Source: Jannaschia rubra (GTDB lineage Bacteria; Pseudomonadota; Alphaproteobacteria; Rhodobacterales; Rhodobacteraceae). Taken from it: a stretch of 64,000 nucleotides of DNA. The translations under genes and the position numbers were made by a program. The stretch is from the NCBI RefSeq assembly GCF_001403735.1, contig NZ_CXPG01000009.1:248001-312000 (forward strand), read 5' to 3'. The notes under the pieces were generated by a model that searched no databases, was not told where the DNA came from, and saw only the letters and a program-made list of their open reading frames with translations. Every line of letters begins with the position of its first letter. The stretch's first letter is position 1. Shown one piece after another: positions 1 to 7,579 of this stretch.

Positions 1-364
1 CCAGCCGGGCGGAGACGGGGGAATCGGGGGTGGGGCGGCGGCGCAGGTCGAGCTGCTCCGGCTCCACGATGACGGTGCGGTTGCCGGACAGCAGCGAGTA
101 GTGCATCCAGCCGCCCGCCCCCTCCCGGTCTTGGACACGGCGCCACTGACCGTATTCGTCGGTCAAGAGAAGCGGCATGTTGCGACGCTTGAACACCCAG
201 TCGATGCGGTGGGTCGAGGAGGGGCCGCGCCGGGCATAGCCTTCGGCCGCCTTCATCGACACGTATCGTGGCAGCGGCAGGCCGGTGACCGGCCCCCGAT
301 CATCCGCCCACGCCGCAAGGCCGGTGATCGCCACCAGCGCCGCAATCAGGATCGTTCTTCGCAT
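1..364 (-). CDS. SH3-domain secreted protein, C-terminus cut by window edge
   Basis: The reading frame starts at the ATG ending at 364 and runs off the left edge after 121 codons. Residues 1-20 (MRRTILIAALVAITGLAAWA) form a clear Sec signal peptide, so the product is probably periplasmic. The rest has the pattern of a bacterial SH3-like domain: a WVFKRRNMPL stretch, then GQWRRV and GGWMHYSLLSG, where paired Trp/Gly turns are typical. Such domains bind peptidoglycan or peptides. The gene is divergent from the dehydrogenase at 483, a pairing I recall from other Rhodobacterales. The exact role is unknown and the C-terminus is not visible. Confidence 0.8.
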   Translation of the reverse strand, partial: MRRTILIAALVAITGLAAWADDRGPVTGLPLPRYVSMKAAEGYARRGPSSTHRIDWVFKRRNMPLLLTDEYGQWRRVQDREGAGGWMHYSLLSGNRTVIVEPEQLDLRRRPTPDSPVSARL

Positions 365-482
365 AGACTGCCCGTTCTGCCCATTCGATCCGGCCGAGGA
401 TGCCGGCGGGGTCTGCCGCCCCTTGCGCGTGGGGACCATGATGCCATCATGGGACGGTGCTGATAAAGGGGGGCGCGCTGCC

Positions 483-1469
483 GTGTCAACGAAACGTCTG
501 AGTGTTGTCGTCACGCGACGCCTTCCCGCCCCGGTCGAGGAGCGGATGGCCGAACTGTTCGACGTGCATCCGGCGCCCGAGGGGGCGCCGCTGGACCGCG
601 AGGCCCTGATCGCGGCCTTGCAGGAGGCGGACATCCTGGTGCCGACGATCACCGACGTCATCGACGCGCCGCTTCTGGGGGCGGCGGGGGACAGGCTGCG
701 GCTGATCGCGAACTATGGCGCGGGGGTCGATCACATCGACGTGGCGACGGCGCGGCAGCGGGGCATCCTGGTGTCGAACACGCCCGGCGTCCTGACCGAG
801 GATACCGCCGACATGGGCATGGCGCTAATGCTGGCCGTCCTGCGCCGCATGACCGAGGGCATGGCCAAGATGCAGGAGGGCGTCTGGGAAGGCTGGGCGC
901 CGGAGGCGTTGCTGGGCACACGACTGGGCGGCAAGACGCTGGGCATCCTGGGGATGGGCCGCATCGGTCAGGCGCTGGCCCGCCGCGCGCGCGTCTTCGG
1001 CATGGACATCCACTATCACAACCGCCGCCGCCTGCACGAGGGGCTGGAGGGGCCGCTGGAGGCCACGTTCCACGAGCGGCTGGATTCGATGGTGACGACG
1101 GCGGATGTGATCTCGGTCAACTGCCCGCATACGCCGTCGACCTTCCACCTGCTGAATGCCCGGCGGCTCAAGCTGATGAAGCCCACGGCGGTCATCGTGA
1201 ACACATCGCGCGGAGAGGTCATCGACGAGAACGCCCTGACGCGGATGCTGCGCGCGGGCGAGCTGGCGGGCGCCGGCCTCGACGTCTATGAGCGCGGGCG
1301 CGGCGTGAATCCCCGCCTGCGCGAATTGCCCAACGTCGTCCTGCTGCCGCACATGGGGTCGGCCACGCGCGAGGCGCGGCTGGAGATGGGCGAGAAGGTC
1401 CTGATCAACATGCAGACCTTCGCCGACGGGCACCGCCCGCCCGATCTGGTCGTGCCGTCGATGCTGTGA
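483..1469 (+). CDS. D-2-hydroxyacid dehydrogenase (glyoxylate/hydroxypyruvate reductase-like), catalytic Glu missing
   Basis: This is a 328-residue NAD(P)-dependent dehydrogenase of the D-isomer 2-hydroxyacid family, which typically reduces glyoxylate or hydroxypyruvate to glycolate or glycerate. The Rossmann motif GMGRIG is at residues 157-162. The catalytic Arg is R243 in NTSRGEVID and the catalytic His is H290 in LPHMGSA. The catalytic Glu normally sits in a DVFExEP signature. Here the region reads DVYERGRGVNP (267-277), so the Glu position is G272 and the following Pro is Arg. I chose the GTG at 483 because AAAGGGGG lies about 9 bases upstream and the longer upstream reading adds nothing family-like. 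The next gene start overlaps its stop (GTGA). Confidence 0.88.
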   Translation: MSTKRLSVVVTRRLPAPVEERMAELFDVHPAPEGAPLDREALIAALQEADILVPTITDVIDAPLLGAAGDRLRLIANYGAGVDHIDVATARQRGILVSNTPGVLTEDTADMGMALMLAVLRRMTEGMAKMQEGVWEGWAPEALLGTRLGGKTLGILGMGRIGQALARRARVFGMDIHYHNRRRLHEGLEGPLEATFHERLDSMVTTADVISVNCPHTPSTFHLLNARRLKLMKPTAVIVNTSRGEVIDENALTRMLRAGELAGAGLDVYERGRGVNPRLRELPNVVLLPHMGSATREARLEMGEKVLINMQTFADGHRPPDLVVPSML

Positions 1470-2404
1470 CCCGCTGCGGAGAGGCCGTCCGCGGTGTCGT
1501 CATCGGCGGAACCGGCGTCTTCGGATCGCGCCTCGTCGCAGGGCTGCGGCGGATGCCAGGGGTCCGGGTCCTGGTGGCGTGGCGGTTCCCCGGCGGCGAC
1601 GTGGTGCCGGACCGCACCGCGCGCGACATGGCGCAGCGTCTGTCCGCCGCGCGCCCCGGCATCGTCATCGTCGCCGCCGAGCCGTTCCAGGCCTATGGCG
1701 ACGACCCTTATACGCTCGTCCGCGCGGCCATCGCCTGCCGGCCTTGAGGCCACATCGGCGCGCCCGATCCGGTCCTGTTTCCAGCACATTATCGCGCACG
1801 GTCGGGGGAGTTTGGAGCGGGGCCGGAGCTTACGGTGCTGCATCTGGGCCTTTGGGCTACATCGTCGGCCGTGCGGGCGGGCGCGGCGCGGTCGCTGGCA
1901 CCCTTCGCGCGGCCGATGCGGCGGGTTGCGGGCTGGTTCGAGCGGTTCGGGACCGGCCGGGGCGGGATGCGCATCCGTGTGAAGGCGCAGGGGCCGGTGC
2001 AGCGCGGCTGGGCGCTGATCGCCCGGGAGGTGACGTCCGGTGCCGCCGCTGTTCGCCCAGTCTCTCGGCCCTGCGATGGACAATTTACCGGGTCCAGTTC
2101 AGGACCTGCACGACGTGCTGGCCCATTGGCAGTGGACGGGCGTCGCGTGGATCGACCGGGGGCCGTCGCTCGGCACGCGGCCGGTCTGTGCCGTCGTGGA
2201 GTTTTCGCCGGACGGGGCGAGCCGGGGACGGTGACGATGCACCATCACGGCGACACCGGAACCTGGGTCCGCGACTTCGGCCGCCGGCGCTTTCGCTCGC
2301 ACCTGCGGCGGGACGGACCGGCGGGAAGTGGTGGCATTACGGAACGTTTCGGGCCGTTGACCTTCGCCATACGCGTGACCGGGTCAGGGGCGGGCGCGTC
2401 GGCG
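1466..2404 (+). pseudogene. Remnant of a saccharopine dehydrogenase-like / DUF4166 gene
   Basis: Pieces of one protein lie in order but broken. Frame 2 from the GTG at 1466 gives a Rossmann start (VVIGGTGVFGSRLV) and hits a TGA at 1745-1747. Past the stop the same frame continues with ELTVLHLGLWATSSAVRAG and GGMRIRVKAQG, like the C-terminal part of saccharopine-dehydrogenase-type proteins. The DUF4166-like part begins in frame 3 (LFAQSLGPAMDNLPGPV, about 2049-2234), returns to frame 2 near 2226 (GTWVRDFGRRRFRSHL, ERFGPLTFAIRV) and is cut off before the sulfotransferase stop. The order and spacing suggest an internal deletion near 1745 plus two frameshifts. The intact ancestor is inferred from family memory. 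Confidence 0.72.
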
Positions 2405-2406
2405 CG

Positions 2407-3225
2407 TCAGTCCGACAGCTTGGCGTGAACCTCGTCCAGGTCGACCTCGCCCAGCGGCATCTTGTTCGCGGGGTTCTCGAAGTCGTAGCGGAACAGCTTG
2501 AAATCGTCGTGATAGATTTCCCAGATCAGGTGCATCGTCAGGTCGTCGAAGTAATCCTCGACCGGGTGCAGGCGCTTGGGGCCGTGACCTTCGGATTCGT
2601 TGAAGCGAGGCACCTTGGCCAGATCGACCTTCACCGGCGTCTCGATATGGTCGAGCACGACCTGCATCCCCTCGTTGAACTTCTCGGTGAACAGGATGTG
2701 GTCGTATCGGCCGCCGTTGGCGACATAGGTGCCCACATGGCCCGCCATCGCCGACCAGTGGATGTCGGGGTCCATCGGGCGGCGGAACCGGATCGTGTCG
2801 CGCGCGAACAGCACGAAACGGCGGAAGGAGGCGATCTGGTCGAACTGGAAATCATCCTCGGGGGAGCCGACCTCGACCCCGTATTTCTGCGTCAGCATCG
2901 GCACCAGCTTGCCGCGATACCGCTTGCCGTTGCGCTGGATGCCGGCGATCTTGTCGAAGAAGGACGACAGGATGCGCGTATAGGGGTTGCGCACGCAGCT
3001 GAAGGCATAGGACCGATGGGCGCGGGCATTGGCCTCGATCAGGGGCTGGCTCTCCTCCTGCGCCCATTTGTGCAGGCCCTCGGTCGAATCGTGGATGTCG
3101 CCGTCGAAGAACCGTCCGTGGTCGGAATAGAACAGGATCTGCCCGATGGACGAACAGGCGCATTTCGGCACGACGCGATAGACGACGCTCTCGCTCTCGG
3201 TCATCCATGTGCCCGGAAATCCCAT
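2407..3225 (-). CDS. Sulfotransferase family protein
   Basis: This 272-residue protein looks like a cytoplasmic PAPS-dependent sulfotransferase (Sulfotransfer_2 type). The 5'-phosphosulfate-binding segment is VYRVVPKCACSSIGQILF near the N-terminus. The 3'-phosphate segment is FSCVRNPYTRILSSFFDK, with the usual RNPxxRxxS core. The ATG at 3225 has GGAAGG 8 bases upstream; an in-frame ATG at 3231 is too close to it and another lies at 3258. The gene is divergent from a branching glycosyltransferase with about 115 bases between the starts. This suggests, but does not prove, that the two modify the same surface glycan. The acceptor substrate is unknown. Confidence 0.85.
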   Translation of the reverse strand: MGFPGTWMTESESVVYRVVPKCACSSIGQILFYSDHGRFFDGDIHDSTEGLHKWAQEESQPLIEANARAHRSYAFSCVRNPYTRILSSFFDKIAGIQRNGKRYRGKLVPMLTQKYGVEVGSPEDDFQFDQIASFRRFVLFARDTIRFRRPMDPDIHWSAMAGHVGTYVANGGRYDHILFTEKFNEGMQVVLDHIETPVKVDLAKVPRFNESEGHGPKRLHPVEDYFDDLTMHLIWEIYHDDFKLFRYDFENPANKMPLGEVDLDEVHAKLSD

Positions 3226-3339
3226 CTGCATTTCCTTCCAAATCTCGATCCGGCGCATCAAACCTGCATTGCCCGGTTTCTTCAACGCCATTCGGACGCT
3301 ATGGCGGATCGACCGGGACCGGAAGCAGGGAGGACAGAC

Positions 3340-4917
3340 ATGGCGAAGATCGCGTTCATCCTTCTGTGCCACCGCGACCCGGAGGCGATCGTCCGTCAGG
3401 CGGAGCGGCTTTCGGCCACCGGCGACTGCGTGGCGATCCATTTCGATGCAAGCGCCCCCGCCGCGGCCTTCGCCACGCTGGAGCGGGGCGTCGCGTCGAA
3501 CCCCAATGTCGTGCTGGCCCGCAGGCGGGTCAAATGCGGCTGGGGCGAGTGGTCGCTGGTCCGCGCGACCCTGAACACGGTCGAGGCGGCGGTGGACGCC
3601 TTCCCGCGCGCGACGCATTTCTACATGCTGTCGGGCGACTGCCGCCCGATCAAGTCTGCCGATCATGCCCATGCCTTTCTCGACGGGCGCGACGTGGATT
3701 ATGTCGAGAGCTTCGACTTCATGACCTCGGACTGGATCAAGACCGGCATGAAGGAGGACCGGCTGATCTATCGCCATATCTTCAACGAACGCACGGCGAA
3801 GGGGCTGTTCTATACCTCGCTCGCGATCCAGCGCAGGCTGGGTCTGACGCGCGCGGTGCCGGCCGACATCGAGGTTATGATCGGCTCCCAGTGGTGGTGC
3901 CTGCGTCGCGCCACGGTCGAGAGCATCCTGGCCTTCTGCCGGGAGCGTCGGGACGTGATCCGCTTCTTCTCGACGACCTGGATCCCGGACGAGACGTTCT
4001 TCCAGACCCTCGTGCGCCATCTGGTCCCGCGGCGGGAGATCGACACCCGCACGCTCACCTTCCTGATGTTCACCGACTACGGGATGCCGGCCACGTTCTA
4101 TGACGACCATCACGACCTTCTCATCAGCCAGGACTTCCTCTTCGCGCGCAAGATCTCGCCCGAGGCGATGGAGCTGAAGGACCGTCTCGACAGTCTCTGG
4201 ACCTCCGGGCGCACCGGTTTTCCGATCGCGGGCGACGGGCGGCGGCTCTTCACCTTCCTGACGCAGCGCGGGCGGGAGGGGCGCAGGTTCGCGCGGCGGT
4301 TCTGGGAACGCTCGGCCACGCTGGGGCGCGACCGGGAACTGGTGGTGCTGGTGTGCAAGAAATACCACGTCGCCAAGCGGCTGGCGCAGGCGCTGCGCGA
4401 CCATCAGGTCATTCCCGCCGTCGACTACCTGTTCGACGAGGAGGACACCCCCCTGCCGGACATGGGCGGCATCGAATCAACGCTGGGCAAGCGCCACCGC
4501 CACCTGCGCGCCCTGCTGCGAATGCTGTTCCGCCAGATCGGGTCCGATCGGATGGCGATCTGCATCGACCCGTCGAACTTCGACCTGCTGCAGGATTTCC
4601 ACGGCGACCGGGCGACCGTGAAGACGCTGGTGATCGACTGCGACTATGACGAAGCCTATCTGGAGGGGCACGCCACGCGCATCGGCCTGATCGGCGCAGA
4701 GACGCCGCGGACCACCATCGACCGCCTGATGCCCACGGTCGCGCAGGATTTCGCTTCCGAAACGCTTCGCATCCGGGAGGCGGACCTGCCGGGCATCCAC
4801 CGCATCTCGCAGGGGGCCGACCCGGAGGCCAATGCGGCGGTGATGGCGCTGGTGTTCGGCTGCGACGCGCCGACGGCGCTTGCCCTGGCGGAAACGCCCT
4901 ATCTCTTCGACGACTGA
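3340..4917 (+). CDS. GT14-like beta-1,6-N-acetylglucosaminyltransferase with C-terminal DUF5928-type region
   Basis: The 525-residue protein has an N-terminal core-2/I-branching glycosyltransferase-like domain (residues 1 to about 270). It opens MAKIAFILLCHRDP and carries GWGEWSLVRATLNTV, HFYMLSGDCRPIK and SQWWCLRRATV, the blocks by which this family is recognised. The C-terminal half contains LVVLVCKKYHVAKRLA and is the extension I associate with the DUF5927/DUF5928 proteins of Rhodobacterales. GGGAGG lies about 6 bases before the ATG at 3340. It has no signal peptide or membrane helix, so it is probably cytoplasmic. Its neighbour is the divergent sulfotransferase. Donor and acceptor sugars are not known. 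Confidence 0.85.
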   Translation: MAKIAFILLCHRDPEAIVRQAERLSATGDCVAIHFDASAPAAAFATLERGVASNPNVVLARRRVKCGWGEWSLVRATLNTVEAAVDAFPRATHFYMLSGDCRPIKSADHAHAFLDGRDVDYVESFDFMTSDWIKTGMKEDRLIYRHIFNERTAKGLFYTSLAIQRRLGLTRAVPADIEVMIGSQWWCLRRATVESILAFCRERRDVIRFFSTTWIPDETFFQTLVRHLVPRREIDTRTLTFLMFTDYGMPATFYDDHHDLLISQDFLFARKISPEAMELKDRLDSLWTSGRTGFPIAGDGRRLFTFLTQRGREGRRFARRFWERSATLGRDRELVVLVCKKYHVAKRLAQALRDHQVIPAVDYLFDEEDTPLPDMGGIESTLGKRHRHLRALLRMLFRQIGSDRMAICIDPSNFDLLQDFHGDRATVKTLVIDCDYDEAYLEGHATRIGLIGAETPRTTIDRLMPTVAQDFASETLRIREADLPGIHRISQGADPEANAAVMALVFGCDAPTALALAETPYLFDD

Positions 4918-4931
4918 TCACGAGGTTTCCC

Positions 4932-5303
4932 ATGACGCACGAGTACGACGACACCAACATCTTCGCCCGCATCCTGCGCGGCGAGATCCCCAACGATACC
5001 GTGGCCGAGACGGACCACACGCTGGCCTTCAACGACATCACGCCGCAGGCGCCGGTGCATGTGCTGGTGATCCCCAAGGGCAAATACGTCACCTACGACG
5101 ACTTCCATGCCAAGGCCTCCGACGCGGAGATCGTGGATTTCCATCGCACCTGCGCCCGCATCTGCGCCGAGCGGGGGATCGTGGCCGACGGCTATCGCGC
5201 CATCAGCAACGCGGGCCGGAACGCCGTGCAGGAGGTGCCGCATTTCCATCAGCACCTGATCGGCGGGCGTTCGCTGGGCCGGATGCTCGCCCCGGCGGGC
5301 TAA
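4932..5303 (+). CDS. HIT family nucleotide-binding protein
   Basis: This is a 123-residue histidine-triad protein of the HinT branch, which hydrolyses purine nucleoside phosphoramidates and related adenylates in the cytoplasm. The triad HFHQHLIGG gives H104, H106 and H108, with H106 the expected nucleophile. NIFARILRGEIP near the N-terminus and VLVIPKGKYVTYDDF are family blocks. Length and ends match the family. It starts 14 bases after the glycosyltransferase stop and is followed 4 bases after its own stop by the DUF3750 gene, so the three may be co-transcribed. Confidence 0.93.
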   Translation: MTHEYDDTNIFARILRGEIPNDTVAETDHTLAFNDITPQAPVHVLVIPKGKYVTYDDFHAKASDAEIVDFHRTCARICAERGIVADGYRAISNAGRNAVQEVPHFHQHLIGGRSLGRMLAPAG

Positions 5304-5307
5304 GGCG

Positions 5308-6045
5308 ATGAAGGCCGCCCTGCGGGCGCTGGTTCTGGCCTTTGCGGTCTGTTTCCTGCTGCCGGTCGCCGGGGCGACGCTCTGGTGGGTGGCGCAGGAC
5401 CGGCCCGACGGCTGGCGCACGGCCGACTGGGGCCCGTCGGGCGTGCTGCCGGCCGCGAGTGCGACCCCTGAGGCCGCGATCCATGTGCTTGCCGCGCGGA
5501 CGGGCGGCCTGAAAGGTGCGGCCTCGGTCCATTCCTGGCTGGTCTGGAAGGCGGCAGGGGCCGGCGACTGGACGCGGGCCGACGTCGTGGGCTGGGGCCG
5601 GCCGGTGCGGCTGGATGCCTATGCGGCGGATGGCCGGTGGTATTCCAACGATCCCTTCGTCGTGGGGTCGGTGACGGGCGCGCGGGCGGCGGACCTGATC
5701 CCCCGACTGCGCGCGGCGATCGACGCCTATCCCTGGAACGGTGAGGGAAGCTATGTCATCTGGCCCGGCCCGAACTCCAACAGCTTCCTGGCCCATGTCC
5801 TGCGCGAGGTGCCGCAGATCGGCGTCGCCCTGCCGCCCAACGCGGTGGGCAAGGACTGGCTGGGGCCGGGGCTGGGTGCGGTGCGTGACGCGGGCGGCGA
5901 CATCCACCTGTCGGCCTGGGGGCTGGCCGGCTTTTCCCTCGGGCCGCGCACGGGGGTGGAGGTCAACCTGCTGGGCCAGACCTTCGGGCTCGACCTGGTC
6001 CACCCCGCGCTCAAGCTGCCGGCGGTGGGGCGGGTCGGCAGCTGA
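5308..6045 (+). CDS. DUF3750 family membrane-anchored protein
   Basis: This 245-residue protein has one N-terminal hydrophobic segment (residues about 5-25, LVLAFAVCFLLPVAGATLWW) that could be an anchor or an uncleaved signal. The body contains SVHSWLVWKAAGAGDWTRAD, GRWYSNDPFV and WPGPNSNSFLAHVLREVP, which I recognise as DUF3750; the biochemical role is unknown. The segment with NSNSF, a conserved Cys-free Ser/Asn region, may be an active or binding site, but this is a guess. It starts 4 bases after the HIT gene stop. Confidence 0.85.
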   Translation: MKAALRALVLAFAVCFLLPVAGATLWWVAQDRPDGWRTADWGPSGVLPAASATPEAAIHVLAARTGGLKGAASVHSWLVWKAAGAGDWTRADVVGWGRPVRLDAYAADGRWYSNDPFVVGSVTGARAADLIPRLRAAIDAYPWNGEGSYVIWPGPNSNSFLAHVLREVPQIGVALPPNAVGKDWLGPGLGAVRDAGGDIHLSAWGLAGFSLGPRTGVEVNLLGQTFGLDLVHPALKLPAVGRVGS

Positions 6046-6059
6046 CGCCACTGCACCGC

Positions 6060-6183
6060 GCATGGTCGGGATTCGCGTTGCGTCCGGGGGCCGCCCCCGC
6101 TACGGCTGGGGGGACGACGCCCCCCAAGGGGCCGGACAGGTGGCCGCGACACGTCGACCCGCACCGGGGGCGCGACCGGCATC
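6060..6183 (+). promoter_or_regulatory. Candidate divergent cobalamin riboswitch
   Basis: The 186-base gap between the DUF3750 gene and the cob operon carries, in order, blocks that resemble the cobalamin riboswitch. They are GGGAT at 6068, GCCCCCGCTACGGC at 6093-6106 (consensus CCCGCAACTGT), GGACAGG at 6134-6140 (GGGAAGG), GACCCGC at 6156-6162 and a B12-box-like end at 6161-6180 finishing CGACCGGC. Several invariant bases differ and I see no clear GCCACTG. It is therefore either a divergent or decaying aptamer, or a chance GC-rich match. Its place directly upstream of seven cob-related genes is what makes it credible. Confidence 0.45.
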
Positions 6184-6209
6184 GTCTCCGCCCGGCTTCC
6201 GGGGGCTTT

Positions 6210-6221
6210 CCTTGCGAAAGG
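6210..6221 (+). promoter_or_regulatory. Hairpin sequestering the first Shine-Dalgarno of the cob operon
   Basis: CCTT-GCGA-AAGG forms a 4-bp stem closed by a GNRA-type tetraloop. The 3' arm AAGG is the only good Shine-Dalgarno, about 10 bases before the ATG at 6232. Just upstream CCCGG-CTT-CCGGG (about 6191-6203) can form a second hairpin. Together they could be the expression platform of the riboswitch candidate, but the stem is short and this is inference. Confidence 0.4.
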
Positions 6222-6231
6222 CCCGCGACCC

Positions 6232-6438
6232 ATGCGCTTCCTGCCCCTGTTCCTGATCGCCTCTCCCGCTTCGGCCCATGTCGGTCATCTCGACCATCTG
6301 GGCGGCCACGACCACTGGGGCCTTGCCATCGGCCTTGGCGTCGTGGCCGGCGCTGCCGTGCTGGGCTGGATCAAGCGCCCACGCCGGGACGAGGAGCCGG
6401 AGGAGGACGCAGCCGACCCCGAGGAGCAGGAGGCATGA
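6232..6438 (+). CDS. Small His-rich membrane protein preceding cbiX
   Basis: This 68-residue protein has a signal peptide (MRFLPLFLIASPASA) followed by a short His cluster, HVGHLDHLGGHDHW. Next come one membrane helix (LAIGLGVVAGAAVLGWI), a basic stop-transfer patch KRPRR and an acidic tail. It resembles the short DUF6732-type proteins found beside cobalamin genes in Rhodobacterales. The mature His cluster would face the periplasm and could bind cobalt, which is an inference from context. It overlaps cbiX by 4 bases (ATGA). Confidence 0.75.
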   Translation: MRFLPLFLIASPASAHVGHLDHLGGHDHWGLAIGLGVVAGAAVLGWIKRPRRDEEPEEDAADPEEQEA

Positions 6439-7550
6439 CCACCGGCCCCCGTATCGGGGTGATGATCTGCGGCCACGGCAGCCGCTCGCAATCGGCGGTC
6501 GATGAATTCGCGGTGCTGGCGGAAAAGCTGCCCGCCTATCTGCCGCCCGACTGGATGGTGGACTACGGCTATCTGGAGTTCGCCAACCCGGTGATCCGCG
6601 ACGGCCTCGACCGGCTGCGTGAAGGGGGCTGCGACCGTATCCTCGCCGTGCCGGGAATGCTGTTCGCGGCGATGCATGCCAAGAACGACATTCCCACGGT
6701 GCTGAATACCTATGCCGCGAAGCACGGCATCGAGGTCAGCTATGGCCGCGAGCTGGGCGTGGACCCCAAGATGATCGCCGCCGCCGGCCACCGGATCGAG
6801 GAGGCGCTGGCCCGCGCCGATGCCGAACAGGGCCCCGTCGACCGGCACGACACCTGTCTCGTCGTCATCGGGCGCGGCGCCTCCGACCCCGACGCGAACG
6901 GCAACGTGGCCAAGGTCGCGCGGATGCTGCACGAAGGGTTGGGGACCGGATGGCTGGAGGTCGGCTATTCCGGCGTGACCTTCCCGCTGGTGGAACCCTG
7001 TCTCGAACACGCGGCGCGGCTGGGATACAAGCGCATCGTCGTGTTCCCCTATTTCCTGTTCTCGGGCATCCTGATCGACCGGATCTACGGCTTCACCGAC
7101 CGGGTGGCCGCCGCCAATCCGGGGACGTCCTTCGTCAAGGCCGGATATCTGAACGACCATCCGAAGGTGCTGGAAACCTTCGCTGAGCGCGTGACGGAGC
7201 AACTGGGCGAGATCCCGCCGCCCAATTGCGCCATGTGCAAGTACCGCACGCAGGTCCTGGGGTTCGAGGCCGAGGTCGGCGCCGTGCAGGAATCGCATCA
7301 CCACCATGTCGAGGGGCAGGGTGCCTCCGCCCCCGGATCGAACGTCGAGGACTGCGCGCTTTGCGACACCTTCTGCACGGGTCTCTGCCGGCTCGAGGCG
7401 CAGGACGCGGCGCATCACCATCATCACCATGACCATCCGGACGACGATCATCACCACGAACACGGCCATCACCATGATCACGTCCACGCGCCCTATCCCC
7501 ACGCCGATCACCCCCACGGGCCGGAATCGGCGCGCAAGGCCAAGGCATGA
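6435..7550 (+). CDS. cbiX: Sirohydrochlorin cobaltochelatase CbiX, long form with metal-binding tail
   Basis: The 371-residue protein inserts cobalt into sirohydrochlorin (early-cobalt route). H14 in MICGHGSRS is the expected metal-site His of this chelatase fold, and VFPYFLFSGILIDRI lies in the second half-domain. After the roughly 260-residue catalytic part come two Cys clusters (NCAMCKYR and CALCDTFCTGLC). A very His-rich tail follows (HHHHHHDH, HHHEHGHHHDH). Long CbiX proteins of this kind are known to carry an Fe-S site and a His-rich region; the tail here probably stores or delivers cobalt. ATGA overlap with the preceding gene implies coupling. Confidence 0.92.
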   Translation: MTTGPRIGVMICGHGSRSQSAVDEFAVLAEKLPAYLPPDWMVDYGYLEFANPVIRDGLDRLREGGCDRILAVPGMLFAAMHAKNDIPTVLNTYAAKHGIEVSYGRELGVDPKMIAAAGHRIEEALARADAEQGPVDRHDTCLVVIGRGASDPDANGNVAKVARMLHEGLGTGWLEVGYSGVTFPLVEPCLEHAARLGYKRIVVFPYFLFSGILIDRIYGFTDRVAAANPGTSFVKAGYLNDHPKVLETFAERVTEQLGEIPPPNCAMCKYRTQVLGFEAEVGAVQESHHHHVEGQGASAPGSNVEDCALCDTFCTGLCRLEAQDAAHHHHHHDHPDDDHHHEHGHHHDHVHAPYPHADHPHGPESARKAKA

Positions 7551-7579
7551 TCCGCGCCCGGACCCGGGGCGGCCGCTAG

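Noticed and set aside
1579-3339. Long upstream extension of the glycosyltransferase frame
   Set aside because: The frame is open by chance across the pseudogene and the antisense sulfotransferase. A clear Shine-Dalgarno and family start are at 3340.
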